Assembly: GCA_018056725.1 (NCBI GenBank)
Contig: JAGPFF010000008.1
Coordinates: 1-62,961 of the forward strand
Reading direction: 5' to 3'
From: Anaerolineaceae bacterium
GTDB lineage: Bacteria > Chloroflexota > Anaerolineae > Anaerolineales > Anaerolineaceae
Length of the DNA stretch: 62,961 bases
Shown here: piece after piece, positions 27,201 to 36,371 of the stretch
Numbering within the stretch: the first letter of the stretch is position 1
Layout: each line of letters starts with the position of its first letter
Position numbers and translations under genes: made by a program
The notes under the pieces: generated by a model
The model's input: the letters and a program-made list of their open reading frames with translations, nothing else
Databases searched by the model: none
Told to the model about the DNA's origin: nothing

Positions 27201-28688
27201 TTACCGAAGATATAGATAATTTAGTTCTTTGATCCTTGCAACCAGATCCTCGTGAAGATCGGCTGACTGGTATCGCCAGCTCCAGTTGCCCGAAGGACGA
27301 CCGGGATAATTCATTCTGGCTTCCGTTCCCAAGTTGAGAAAATCCTGCAAAGTACTGAGCGAGAATGCCGCTGTAGATTTCCAAACCTCCCGGATCAAGT
27401 CCCAGGCAATGGAATCTCCAGATCGGGCAAGATATCGGCGGCAAAAGTCCCTTTCAGCTTCCGGTGCCGTGTTGTACCATCCGATTACCGTATCGTTATC
27501 GTGGGTTCCAGTATAGGCGACGCAGTTAACCGGGTAATTGTGAGGCAAAAATGGATCTTCCGGTGTACTTGAAAAAGCGAATTGCAGGATTTTCATTCCG
27601 GGTAGATTGAATGAGTCACGTAGTTCCATTACATCGGGGGTGATGAATCCCAAATCCTCGGCAATAATGGGTAAACCATTAAACGCTTTTTCAATCGCTG
27701 CCAAAAAGTTCTTCCCCGGACCTTTTACCCAGCGACCGATTTCAGCCGTGGGTTTATTAGCAGGAATTTCCCAGTAACCCGCGAATCCTCTGAAATGATC
27801 CAGCCGAACAATATCCACCATGTTGAGCACAGAATGGAAGCGGTCAATCCACCATCGGTAACCGGTTTTTTTATGCTCATTCCATCTGTAAAGCGGGTTT
27901 CCCCATAATTGACCGGTTGGTGAAAAATAATCGGGTGGAACCCCTGCCACCACAGAGGGCTTTCCATCCTTACCCAGGAAAAACAATTCCGGGTGTGACC
28001 AGGCGTCCGCGCTGTCATAGGCGATAAAAATCGGAATATCCCCGATAATCAAGATCCCTTTCCCGTTCGCATATTCTTTCACTGTCTGCCATTGCCGGAA
28101 AAAAAGGAACTGCCTGAATTTGTGTTTTTGAAGGAGTCGCGTATTCTCAGCTGAAAAGGTCGCGAGTGCCTGCGGTTCACGAGTACGCAATTCAACTGGC
28201 CAACTATTCCATGCGCCACCGCCTTGGACTTCTTTTATTGCCATAAATAATGAAAAATCATCCAACCAGGCTCGATTCCTTTCGCAAAAGGCTTCGTAAT
28301 CACTGAGCAGTTTTTTTGACCTGGATTTGAGGAAACGGGCAAATGCACGATCGAGGATGGTAATTTTCCATTCAATTGCTGCCCCAAAATCAACTCGATC
28401 GGTTGGAAAATCCGGACGATCGAGAAAATCATCCCGGGTGAGCAAGTATTGGTCAAAAAGGAGGGTTGGAGAAATCAGGTACGGGTTACCGGCAAAGGCG
28501 CTAAAGCATTGGTAGGGGGAGTCACCATAGCCTGTGGGACCAAGGGGCAGGATCTGCCAGAGCGAGCAGCCACTCTCATGCAGAAAATCGATCCAGCGAA
28601 AACATTCTGGACCCAAGTCTCCAATACCATCAGGACCTGGCAGGCAGGTAGGATGCAATAAAATACCGGATTTTCTGGGTAAAGTCAT
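27201..28688 (-). CDS. malQ: 4-alpha-glucanotransferase (amylomaltase)
   Basis: The 495-residue GH77 enzyme begins RKSGILLHPTCLPGPDGIGD and has VDIVRLDHFRGFAGYWEIP (nucleophile Asp), PIIAEDLGFITPDV (acid/base Glu) and YTGTHDNDTVIGW (transition-state Asp). It disproportionates maltodextrins, moving glucan chains between oligosaccharides. It lies 10 bases downstream of glgA, so both serve glycogen or maltodextrin metabolism. Confidence 0.96.
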   Translation of the reverse strand: MTLPRKSGILLHPTCLPGPDGIGDLGPECFRWIDFLHESGCSLWQILPLGPTGYGDSPYQCFSAFAGNPYLISPTLLFDQYLLTRDDFLDRPDFPTDRVDFGAAIEWKITILDRAFARFLKSRSKKLLSDYEAFCERNRAWLDDFSLFMAIKEVQGGGAWNSWPVELRTREPQALATFSAENTRLLQKHKFRQFLFFRQWQTVKEYANGKGILIIGDIPIFIAYDSADAWSHPELFFLGKDGKPSVVAGVPPDYFSPTGQLWGNPLYRWNEHKKTGYRWWIDRFHSVLNMVDIVRLDHFRGFAGYWEIPANKPTAEIGRWVKGPGKNFLAAIEKAFNGLPIIAEDLGFITPDVMELRDSFNLPGMKILQFAFSSTPEDPFLPHNYPVNCVAYTGTHDNDTVIGWYNTAPEAERDFCRRYLARSGDSIAWDLIREVWKSTAAFSLSTLQDFLNLGTEARMNYPGRPSGNWSWRYQSADLHEDLVARIKELNYLYLR

Positions 28689-28698
28689 TTTTCCCTCA

Positions 28699-30180
28699 CT
28701 ATGAAGACAACTTTTTTATCTCTCGGTAGATGTGTACGTATTCCTGTGCTGAACGCTGCCAGGAGAAATCCTGCTGCATGGCATTAAATTGCATTCGCTG
28801 CCAGTCTTCTGGCTGAGAATAGACCTGAAAGGCACGCTTGAGGGCTGAAACAAAGGAATCCGGATCTACTCGTGGGAAGAGGAAGCCTGTTGCTCCTTCC
28901 GGGTTCGTCTTGGGATCAATGATCGTATCCACAAGACCACCGGTAGCCCTCGCAACCGGAAGGCATCCGTACCGCATGGCGAACATTTGGGTCAACCCGC
29001 AAGGTTCATACCGGGAGGGCATCATCACCATGTCACCACCAGCATATAACCTCCTCGAAAGGTTACTATCAAAGAGAATAGTTGCCCTCACTTTATGGGG
29101 AAGATCGTTTTCCAGTTCCTGGCAAGCCTGCTCAAGCCTTTTATCACCTGTTCCCAAAAGGATTGCCCGCCATGAGAGATCTTTGATCGAACGAAGTCCA
29201 TCCAGCAGGATGTCGACTCCCTTCTGTTTGTCCATCCGGCTGATCAAGACAAGTAAAGGTATTTCTTCGCCGCCTTCAAAATTAAATTCACGTAATAGAG
29301 TAGTTTTATTTGCCCGCCGTTTGTTCAATTCATCAGATGTAAAATTGGCGGTCAAGGCTGGATCAACCGCTGGATCCCATGAATGAACATCAATGCCATT
29401 TAGAATTCCTGTAAGTTTTGCCCGGCGTGTTTGCAGAAAACCTTCAAGATCGCAGCCAAATTCAGGGGTCATGATCTCTTTGGCATAAGTAGGAGAAACA
29501 GCGACAATCTGATCAGCCGCAGCCAATCCCATAGGTAAGGGAATCTCCCGTGCCCACGCGGGCAGATTTTTATTACTGGAGGGTTTCACACGGTATTTCG
29601 CCAAAGCTGCTTCAGCACCAGTACCCATAAATGGCAGGTTGTGGACGGTAAGAACTGTTTTCGTTTCAGCCAGGTAGGGATCATTCGCCTTAACTGATTT
29701 CAAGTGATGAACCGCGGTAGCGGTATGCCAGTCATTAGTGTGCAGAATGTCGCAACGCCATTTTAAAACTGAGGGCAACTTGAGGCAGGCGAGGGAAAAG
29801 AAAACAAATTTCTCCGCATCTGACTGGAAATCCGATCCATAGGTTTCGTCTGAACGGGAAATTGGTTCACCAGCGATCAGATAGACGGTAATGTCAGAAA
29901 CCTTGGTCGAAAACACAAGGACTTCTTTTAGACCTTCCGTGCTTTCCAGGTCAAATTCTGCCACTTTGGTAAAGGTGAAAGGTTTGGTTTTGATGGGGTT
30001 GTAAAAAGGTATTGCCAGGCGAATATCAATTTGCTGATCCGCCTGAAGATTCAAATTATGAATGGCTACCGGTAGCGACCCTGCAACATCACCCAGTCCG
30101 CCTGCTTTCACAAGTGGGTCGGCTTCAGCTGCTATGAACAGGACATGTAGGTCACTGATTTCTGTTTGAGGAGGTACCAT
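28699..30180 (-). CDS. glgA: Glycogen/starch synthase
   Basis: The 493-residue GT5 enzyme has the nucleotide-sugar-binding loop as VKAGGLGDVAGSLP near residue 22, LHTNDWHTA, and the C-terminal SRYEPCGLTQMFAMRYGC with the glutamate of the retaining GT active site. It elongates alpha-1,4-glucan from ADP-glucose (or UDP-glucose). It is the first gene of a glgA-malQ pair and lies 9 bases after the amidohydrolase-CYTH gene on the same strand. Confidence 0.95.
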   Translation of the reverse strand: MVPPQTEISDLHVLFIAAEADPLVKAGGLGDVAGSLPVAIHNLNLQADQQIDIRLAIPFYNPIKTKPFTFTKVAEFDLESTEGLKEVLVFSTKVSDITVYLIAGEPISRSDETYGSDFQSDAEKFVFFSLACLKLPSVLKWRCDILHTNDWHTATAVHHLKSVKANDPYLAETKTVLTVHNLPFMGTGAEAALAKYRVKPSSNKNLPAWAREIPLPMGLAAADQIVAVSPTYAKEIMTPEFGCDLEGFLQTRRAKLTGILNGIDVHSWDPAVDPALTANFTSDELNKRRANKTTLLREFNFEGGEEIPLLVLISRMDKQKGVDILLDGLRSIKDLSWRAILLGTGDKRLEQACQELENDLPHKVRATILFDSNLSRRLYAGGDMVMMPSRYEPCGLTQMFAMRYGCLPVARATGGLVDTIIDPKTNPEGATGFLFPRVDPDSFVSALKRAFQVYSQPEDWQRMQFNAMQQDFSWQRSAQEYVHIYREIKKLSS

Positions 30181-30189
30181 CGATTCCTT

Positions 30190-32160
30190 TTACCTGACCA
30201 TTTCAATATAATCATCCGAGGTCGCTTCAGACAGATCTGCGCCAAGGAAGGTGATCAATTCGGTAATCAGGCGGGACTTCATTTCTGCATCCTGCCGACT
30301 CCAGGTACGGCTCTTCACTTCGACAAAATGCCCCAGTCTGGGTTTGGAGATTTCATCGAAATTGATAAAGAATTCGACATCTTTGTAACGAACCAGATAA
30401 CGGACGCGATCCTTTTCAATTTCTTTTTCAAGATGGGGTTTAAAATATTCGCGGTAGAAGCGCGGGCTTTGAGTAGCCGGGGCAAGGTAACGGCTGCGGG
30501 AAAGAAGCACTTCCTGCTCGAATTTGTCTTCGCTTGTTGGACCAATCAGAGTTAATCGTGAGCGTACTTGCTCGATCTTTCCCTGTTCATCCAGGAACTC
30601 ATCTTCACGGTAGCGAAGAATGCCCTGTTCAAGGTCAGTGAAGAAGAAATAAATATCATATTCGCGATAGTGGCGTTTGCGCACAATCTCGATTTCTGAA
30701 TTGAGTAATTTTGTGATCAGCGGTTTTGGATCGTCGATTCGAACCTTCAGTTGGATTTCAAAACTCTCCTCTTCCGAGGTTCCACCAATTGCCACTAATT
30801 TTGACAGAACAGAGGATTCACGCTTGATCAGGAACATATCGATCTTTTTTGCATACTCCCGGCTGTGGGTCAATAGCTCCTCTTCATCAACCCCAATCAG
30901 TTTTTGGTCCTGCATGAGCCACTTACCATTGACCATGACATCTTTGACATCAGTGGATTTAGCCGCGTAGAGAATTTGCGCATAGGTACCGTTGACATCA
31001 TGTTTGAACCTTGGACTGTTATGCAATGGAGCCAGGTCAATCGTTATGAGATCGGCACGTTTGCCGTGTTCCAGCGAACCCGTAAGATGCCCAATATGCA
31101 GCGCCTGTGCCCCCAGACGGGTAGCCATTAATAAGGTCGTTTTGGCTGGTAATGCAGTCGGGTCTCCTGAAAATCCTTTTTGTAAGAAAGAGGTGAGACG
31201 CATCTCTTCGAACATATCCAGGTCATTATTCGATGCCGGACCATCTGTGCCAATGCCGACGTTCAGACCCACTTCGAGCATTCGTTTGATTAGAGCCACA
31301 CCAGAAGCCAGTTTCAAATTGGATGAAGGATTATGGGCAACTCCGGCACCGGAGTGGAGTAAGGTGTGAATTTCCCCATCATCAACATGAACGCAATGCG
31401 CAGCAATCACTTTGGCATCGAAAAGGTTTTGCTTTTTTACGTAAGGAATGACGGGCATGCGATTTTCACGGCGCATATTTTCCACTTCAACCGCGGTTTC
31501 AGCCAGGTGAGTGTGAAGAGGAACATCAAATTCAGCTGCCAAAGCAGCTGAGGCACGCAGGATTTCAGGAGTGCAAGTGTAAGGAGCGTGCGGTGCCACA
31601 GAAGGGACAATCAGATCATGGTCTTTCCAGCGCAAAATAAAGTCACGTGCCATCTCCAGCGCTTCTTCATAAAATTGTGAATCCGGGGTGGGGAATTTGA
31701 GAACGGATTGAGAGCAAACAGCACGCATGCCAATCTCAGCTGTGGCTTTGGCGACATCTTCTTCAAAATAATACATGTCTGCAAAACTGGTGATGCCAGA
31801 ATGGATCATTTCTGCGCAAGCGAGTTTTGTCCCAAGTTGAACAAAATCCGGAGAAACAAATTCCCTTTCCACGGGCATCATGTATCCCATCAACCATACA
31901 TCCAACCTCAAATCATCTGCCAATCCTCGCAAGAGCGCCATAGGGACATGCGTATGGGCATTGACGAAACCAGGCATGATGATTTTTCCCTGACAATCCA
32001 CAGCTTTCGGCGACTGATATTGTGAACGGATATCAGCTTCGTCCCCTACAGCCTCGATGATCGTACCAGTGATCGCAATTGCTCCTGGACGATAAATATG
32101 AAAGTCCTGATCCATTGTAAGAATTTCAGCATTGTATAAAAGTAAATCTACATTTTTCAT
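30190..32160 (-). CDS. MTA/SAH deaminase-type amidohydrolase fused to a CYTH domain
   Basis: The 656-residue protein has two parts. Residues 1 to about 430 form an amidohydrolase of the 5-methylthioadenosine/S-adenosylhomocysteine deaminase type: metal ligands in VNAHTHVPMALLRG, HTHLAET, AAHCVH and IGTDGPASNNDLDMFEEMR. Residues about 465-640 look like a CYTH (triphosphate tunnel) domain: SFEIQLKVRI (E-x-x-x-K type start), RHYREYDIYFFFTD, GILRYRED and, near the end, GHFVEVKSRT. CYTH enzymes hydrolyse inorganic triphosphate or thiamine triphosphate or cyclise ATP. I know of no standard protein combining the two. The linker looks natural and no frameshift is present. Its ATG overlaps the cinA stop (ATGA). 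Confidence 0.85.
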   Translation of the reverse strand: MKNVDLLLYNAEILTMDQDFHIYRPGAIAITGTIIEAVGDEADIRSQYQSPKAVDCQGKIIMPGFVNAHTHVPMALLRGLADDLRLDVWLMGYMMPVEREFVSPDFVQLGTKLACAEMIHSGITSFADMYYFEEDVAKATAEIGMRAVCSQSVLKFPTPDSQFYEEALEMARDFILRWKDHDLIVPSVAPHAPYTCTPEILRASAALAAEFDVPLHTHLAETAVEVENMRRENRMPVIPYVKKQNLFDAKVIAAHCVHVDDGEIHTLLHSGAGVAHNPSSNLKLASGVALIKRMLEVGLNVGIGTDGPASNNDLDMFEEMRLTSFLQKGFSGDPTALPAKTTLLMATRLGAQALHIGHLTGSLEHGKRADLITIDLAPLHNSPRFKHDVNGTYAQILYAAKSTDVKDVMVNGKWLMQDQKLIGVDEEELLTHSREYAKKIDMFLIKRESSVLSKLVAIGGTSEEESFEIQLKVRIDDPKPLITKLLNSEIEIVRKRHYREYDIYFFFTDLEQGILRYREDEFLDEQGKIEQVRSRLTLIGPTSEDKFEQEVLLSRSRYLAPATQSPRFYREYFKPHLEKEIEKDRVRYLVRYKDVEFFINFDEISKPRLGHFVEVKSRTWSRQDAEMKSRLITELITFLGADLSEATSDDYIEMVR

Positions 32161-33308
32161 TTATTGCTCCAGGACGATGTATTTTTTAATTGGCGCCAGA
32201 TAAAATCCAGGCTGATATTTTCTAACCACTGTTCCATTTGTGAAGGTGGACCGTTATAGAACCTGGTTTTTTGCGTAATTTGCTGCTGGTGAACATGAAA
32301 CATCTCAATAGAGGCAGCGTCATTGGATTGAGAAATATTTAAAGAAAAATAATCTTGCTTGTTTGGAGTGTCAACCCCAGTCTGGATTGAAAAAGGCCGC
32401 TCAGCATTGGTGCAACTTAACCATTTTCCGAGGTTGGGATCATGGCGAAGAAATCGTGAAGAAGATTCTCCATAAAGGTAAACGTTGATTTTATGCCCGG
32501 TTGATTTTATAAGAGTGAGCAACTGGTGTTGAAGTGTATTTTCATCCGCGCCTACAATATCCTCCGGGAGGCGGTACTCTAATTCGGATTCCACCTGGTG
32601 TATCAGGTGTAAAGCCTCCTCCCGGGTGGCAGCCTTGGCAGTGATGCGAACGTCAACGATACCCGGATGGGCTGCCAGACCCACGGTGGGATTGGTCAAG
32701 GTTTCCAAATCAGCGATTCGTTCATCAATGAGCGATTCACCCAGACCAACCACGTGTAACACCCGGGTGAGTAAAACTTGTTGAATGGAAAATGTTTCTT
32801 GAATCAACCTGACGACCGAACGCTCAAAAATGGTCTCCATCTCCGCCGGTACTCCGGGAAGGCAAATTATCATCTTATTATCATCCAGAATATAAAAAGC
32901 GGGAGCCGTACCTACTGGATTTTCAATTCCGATGGCGCAGGCGGGAAGGTAAGCTTGCTTCCGGTTATTTTCCGTCGGGGTGATGCCCCGAACAAGAAAA
33001 CGATTGGTGATCGATTCCCAAAGATCAGCGTGAAACACCATTTCAGCTTTGAAAGCAATGGCGACAGCGTTTCTCGTCGGATCATCGATCGTTGGTCCCA
33101 ACCCACCTGTCGTAATCACGATATCCGCCCGGGCAAAGGATTCTTGAATTGCATCCGCAATGCGAAGGGGATTATCCCCAACAGTGGTTGTACGGAAGAG
33201 GTCAACCCCCAACGGACGCAGCTGCCGCGCCAGGTAAGTTTTGTTGGTGTCCTGTATCTCACCTAACAGCAATTCTGTGCCAATCGTGATAATTTCTGCT
33301 GTGGTCAA
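32157..33308 (-). CDS. cinA: CinA-like protein (MoCF domain, degenerate C-terminus)
   Basis: The start is placed at TTG 33308, with GGAG 5 bases upstream; an earlier in-frame TTG at 33323 has no ribosome site. The N-terminal MoaB/MogA-like domain is clear: IITIGTELLLGEIQDTN, VITTGGLGPTIDDPTRNA and CLPGVPAEMETIFE. The C-terminal region (about 270-383) occupies the place of the CinA nicotinamide-nucleotide amidase domain but the AESCTGG motif reads YGESSSRFL and the rest is divergent, so deamidase activity is doubtful. CinA proteins handle ADP-ribose and NMN and are linked to competence. It is coupled to the downstream amidohydrolase-CYTH gene. Confidence 0.85.
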   Translation of the reverse strand: MTTAEIITIGTELLLGEIQDTNKTYLARQLRPLGVDLFRTTTVGDNPLRIADAIQESFARADIVITTGGLGPTIDDPTRNAVAIAFKAEMVFHADLWESITNRFLVRGITPTENNRKQAYLPACAIGIENPVGTAPAFYILDDNKMIICLPGVPAEMETIFERSVVRLIQETFSIQQVLLTRVLHVVGLGESLIDERIADLETLTNPTVGLAAHPGIVDVRITAKAATREEALHLIHQVESELEYRLPEDIVGADENTLQHQLLTLIKSTGHKINVYLYGESSSRFLRHDPNLGKWLSCTNAERPFSIQTGVDTPNKQDYFSLNISQSNDAASIEMFHVHQQQITQKTRFYNGPPSQMEQWLENISLDFIWRQLKNTSSWSNK

Positions 33309-33422
33309 ATTTGCTCCAATCAAATTGATTTTATCAGGTTTTAAATGCGGATGATGGAAGGTGGCTCCGGTTCAAATCGCTTAGAGTTAATAGGGTAGAA
33401 TTTGAGGGAAGAGGAAGAGCCG

Positions 33423-33806
33423 ATGACTGATGGAAAAAAGAAACCTAGCCGCATGGAACTCGGCAGATGGGGTGAGAGTATTGCGCGGGATTATCTCGTA
33501 GATCGTGGTTATCTCCTCATTGAACAGAATTACCGGACTGCTGATGGGGAAATTGACCTGATTATGAAAGATAAGGATACATTGGTTTTTGTGGAAGTGA
33601 AAACCCGTTTTAACCTTTTATACGGGGTACCGGAAGAAGCGGTGGATGAGATAAAAATTGAACACCTTGAGGCGGCAATTGGTTGGTACTTTCAAGAACA
33701 TTCAGTTTCCGATGAAAACTGGCAACTGGATGTCATCACGGTCGTTGGCAACCCCTCGGGGGCAGCACCGCAAATTGATTGGTTTCGAAATGTCACTGCA
33801 GAATAA
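33423..33806 (+). CDS. YraN/UPF0102 family nuclease-fold protein
   Basis: The start is ATG 33423, preceded by AGGAAG; a TTG at 33402 is an unlikely alternative. The 127-residue protein has the family signature LGRWGESIARDYLVDRGY, TADGEIDLIMKD and LVFVEVKTR, an archaeal Holliday-junction-resolvase-like PD-(D/E)XK fold whose acidic and Lys residues are all present. Role unknown, probably nucleic-acid related. It overlaps miaA by 17 bases. Confidence 0.9.
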   Translation: MTDGKKKPSRMELGRWGESIARDYLVDRGYLLIEQNYRTADGEIDLIMKDKDTLVFVEVKTRFNLLYGVPEEAVDEIKIEHLEAAIGWYFQEHSVSDENWQLDVITVVGNPSGAAPQIDWFRNVTAE

Positions 33807-34746
33807 TCATGACCCGCGTTGGGTCCTCCTTCTGGTTGGTCCAACCGGTGTGGGAAAATCACAATTGGCAATTGAACTGGCTAAGAAAATAGATGGGGAG
33901 ATTATATCCGCCGATTCAAGGAACCTGTATCGGGGGATGGATATTGGGACTGCCAAGCCAACCCTGGAAGAAAGATTGGAAGTTGCGCATCATTTGATCG
34001 ATATCGCCAACCCGGACGATTCCTGGTCTCTTGCCCGTTATCTTGATGAGACAGTAAAAATCATTTCAGATATTCAGGCGCGTAACAGGTTGGCAATCAT
34101 CACGGGTGGAACGGGACAGTATTATCGCGCTCTGATGGAAGGATGGCAGATTCCTGCCCTGGCGCCCAATGAGGCTCTCCGCAGTGCCCTACTCGAATGG
34201 GGAACAGAAATTGGAAAGGAAGCCCTGCATGCCAGACTTGCAATGATCGATCCACAGGCGGCAGGGGAAATAGACCCCTCCAACCTTAGACGGACGATAC
34301 GTGCGCTTGAAGTGATTTTTATGACCGGAGAGCGTTTTTCTGTTTTACGAAGAAAAAGTGGACCCTTATTTAATTATTACGTCATTGGCTTGAAAATGCC
34401 GCGTGAGGACCTTTATCAACGGGTGGATGCGCGCATCGAAGATATGATCTCGCGCGGATTGACTGAAGAAGTTCAGCGACTGCTCGATCAAGGATATTCA
34501 AGTTCTTTACCGTCATATTCCGCGATAGGGTATCGAGAAATTGCCCAACATCTGAGAGGAGAAATAAGCCTTGAGCAAGCCAAAGGATTGATGAAGAAAA
34601 ACACCCGGCAACTCATCCGCCGTCAGGCAAATTGGTTCAAGGATTCGGATCCTGAAATTCATTGGTACGAAGCAGAGCCCTTTCCAGCGGAAAAAATTTT
34701 GACAGATCTGCTCGCAGCAGGCATTTTGGGAGGTTCGAATGGTTAA
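33790..34746 (+). CDS. miaA: tRNA dimethylallyltransferase
   Basis: The start is set at ATG 33790; the frame extends upstream to 33658 but that part lies inside yraN and is not homologous. The 318-residue enzyme has the P-loop LLVGPTGVGKSQLA, SADSRNLYRGMDIGTAKPT and IITGGTGQYYRALMEGW. It prenylates A37 of tRNAs reading UNN codons using dimethylallyl diphosphate. The normally strict DSxQxY segment carries Asn instead of Gln here. DMAPP would come from the isomerase encoded at 52.7 kb. Confidence 0.95.
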   Translation: MSLQNNHDPRWVLLLVGPTGVGKSQLAIELAKKIDGEIISADSRNLYRGMDIGTAKPTLEERLEVAHHLIDIANPDDSWSLARYLDETVKIISDIQARNRLAIITGGTGQYYRALMEGWQIPALAPNEALRSALLEWGTEIGKEALHARLAMIDPQAAGEIDPSNLRRTIRALEVIFMTGERFSVLRRKSGPLFNYYVIGLKMPREDLYQRVDARIEDMISRGLTEEVQRLLDQGYSSSLPSYSAIGYREIAQHLRGEISLEQAKGLMKKNTRQLIRRQANWFKDSDPEIHWYEAEPFPAEKILTDLLAAGILGGSNG

Positions 34747-36343
34747 CCAAAGACCATGGTTAAAACAGTATGATCCGGGGGTACCTCCGACCTTGGAATA
34801 CCCAAATATTTGCCTGCAAGATCTCCTTTCACAACAAGCCGCGAAGATTCCGGACAGGACAGCCATTCACTGGGGGAATCGCAGCCTCTCCTATCAGGAA
34901 TTGGAAGAAGACGTTGCAGCATTTGCCGCTATCCTGGTTCAATCAGGGATAGATGTGGGAGACGTGGTGGGGGTTTGTCTTGATAATTCGATCGAATTCG
35001 TGATCGCATATTTCGGAATCATCAAAGCAGGCGCTATTGTAGCAGCGATGAATCCTCAATTTCCATTTGTTGAACTGCACCATCAAATAATGATGACAAA
35101 TTGTCGTTTCCTTATCGCCAATGCCGAAAATGCCAGCAGGTTTGTTTCAGAAGCAGCAGCATCCGCTATCCAAATAATCGTAGGTTCGGAGGTTAACCAT
35201 TTCGCTCTTAACATTGTGAGTTTAACCTCCACGGAAAATAGATTCATGAAGGCATCCAGGGAGAGGATACTCCCGGTGATTACGCCGGATCAATCCGCCG
35301 TCCTTCAATTCAGTGGTGGGACGACCGGTTTTCCCAAAGCAGTGCTGGCTACGCATCGAAATCTCATCGCCAATGCCACCCAATTCCGTCACTGGCTGGT
35401 AAATTTGGATGAAGGAAAAGAGACTTTTTTAGTCGCCATTCCCCTTTACCATGTCTATGGTCAGGTTCTTGGTCTGGTGCTGGGCGTAGCCATAGGAGCG
35501 ACGATGATTTTTGTGAGAAATCCAGGGGATATTGATGAAATCATCGACGCTCTAAAACACTTTCCAGTCAGTTACTTCCCGGCGGTACCAACCATCTTCC
35601 ATCGCATCAATCAATATCCTGCCTTGAAGAGTCAATCAGTGGATCTAAGATCCATTAAAGCTTGCATTTCAGGAAGCGCACCCCTAGCCAGGGAAGACCG
35701 GTTAGAATTTGAGAGACTTACCGGTGGGCGATTGGTGGAAGGCTATGGTTTATCTGAAGCACCGACTGCCACACATTGCAATCCGATCTTGGGAGAGAAC
35801 CGTAACGATTCCATCGGATTGCCTCTGCCGGATGTGGACTGCCGCATTGTGGATCCCGAGGATGAAAGGAGGGAGGTCGCGGTAGGTGAGGAGGGCGAGC
35901 TGTTGATCAAAGGACCACAGATTATGCCCGGTTATTTTAATAATCCGGAAGAGACTGCGAGAACAATAAAGGACGGTTGGCTGCACACGGGAGATATTGC
36001 CCGCATGGATCAGGAGGGTTATTTTTATCTCTCAGGAAGAATCAAGGACTTGATTAAGGTGCATGGCATGCAGGTCTGGCCGGATGAGGTGGAAGAGGTA
36101 ATCGGGCAGCATCCATCGATTGTCGAATGTGCTGTGGCAGGAATTTCGAATCAGAAGAGCGGAGAAACGGTAAAAGTCTGGTTGGTGAAACGACCGGAAT
36201 CCGAGATCACACTTGAGGAAATAAAGCGCTTTTGTGTTGGGAAACTTGCTGGTTATAAAATCCCGACAGAGCTGGAGATTGTCCCTGCATTGCCCAGAAG
36301 TTCGGTTGGTAAAGTATTGAGAAGGTTATTAGTGGAGAGATAA
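34739..36343 (+). CDS. AMP-dependent acyl-CoA synthetase/ligase
   Basis: The 534-residue protein has the ANL-family motifs LQFSGGTTGFPKAV (A3), GYGLSEAPTATH (A5), GWLHTGDIARMDQEG (A7), SGRIKDLIKVHGMQVWP (A8) and a C-terminal PRSSVGKVLRR with the catalytic Lys. It activates a fatty or other carboxylic acid to its CoA thioester through an acyl-AMP; chain-length preference is not readable. GGGAGG lies 6 bases before the ATG inside miaA, which it overlaps by 8 bases. Confidence 0.92.
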   Translation: MVNQRPWLKQYDPGVPPTLEYPNICLQDLLSQQAAKIPDRTAIHWGNRSLSYQELEEDVAAFAAILVQSGIDVGDVVGVCLDNSIEFVIAYFGIIKAGAIVAAMNPQFPFVELHHQIMMTNCRFLIANAENASRFVSEAAASAIQIIVGSEVNHFALNIVSLTSTENRFMKASRERILPVITPDQSAVLQFSGGTTGFPKAVLATHRNLIANATQFRHWLVNLDEGKETFLVAIPLYHVYGQVLGLVLGVAIGATMIFVRNPGDIDEIIDALKHFPVSYFPAVPTIFHRINQYPALKSQSVDLRSIKACISGSAPLAREDRLEFERLTGGRLVEGYGLSEAPTATHCNPILGENRNDSIGLPLPDVDCRIVDPEDERREVAVGEEGELLIKGPQIMPGYFNNPEETARTIKDGWLHTGDIARMDQEGYFYLSGRIKDLIKVHGMQVWPDEVEEVIGQHPSIVECAVAGISNQKSGETVKVWLVKRPESEITLEEIKRFCVGKLAGYKIPTELEIVPALPRSSVGKVLRRLLVER

Positions 36344-36344
36344 A

Positions 36345-36368
36345 AGAGGGAGCAAATGCTCCCTCTCT
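36345..36368. terminator. Intrinsic terminator-like hairpin between the acyl-CoA ligase and ftsH
   Basis: A perfect inverted repeat AGAGGGAGCA / TGCTCCCTCT with a two-base loop lies between convergent genes. The flanking T tract is short on the plus side and a TAAAA precedes it, so termination is likely but not strong. Confidence 0.65.
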
Positions 36369-36371
36369 TGT

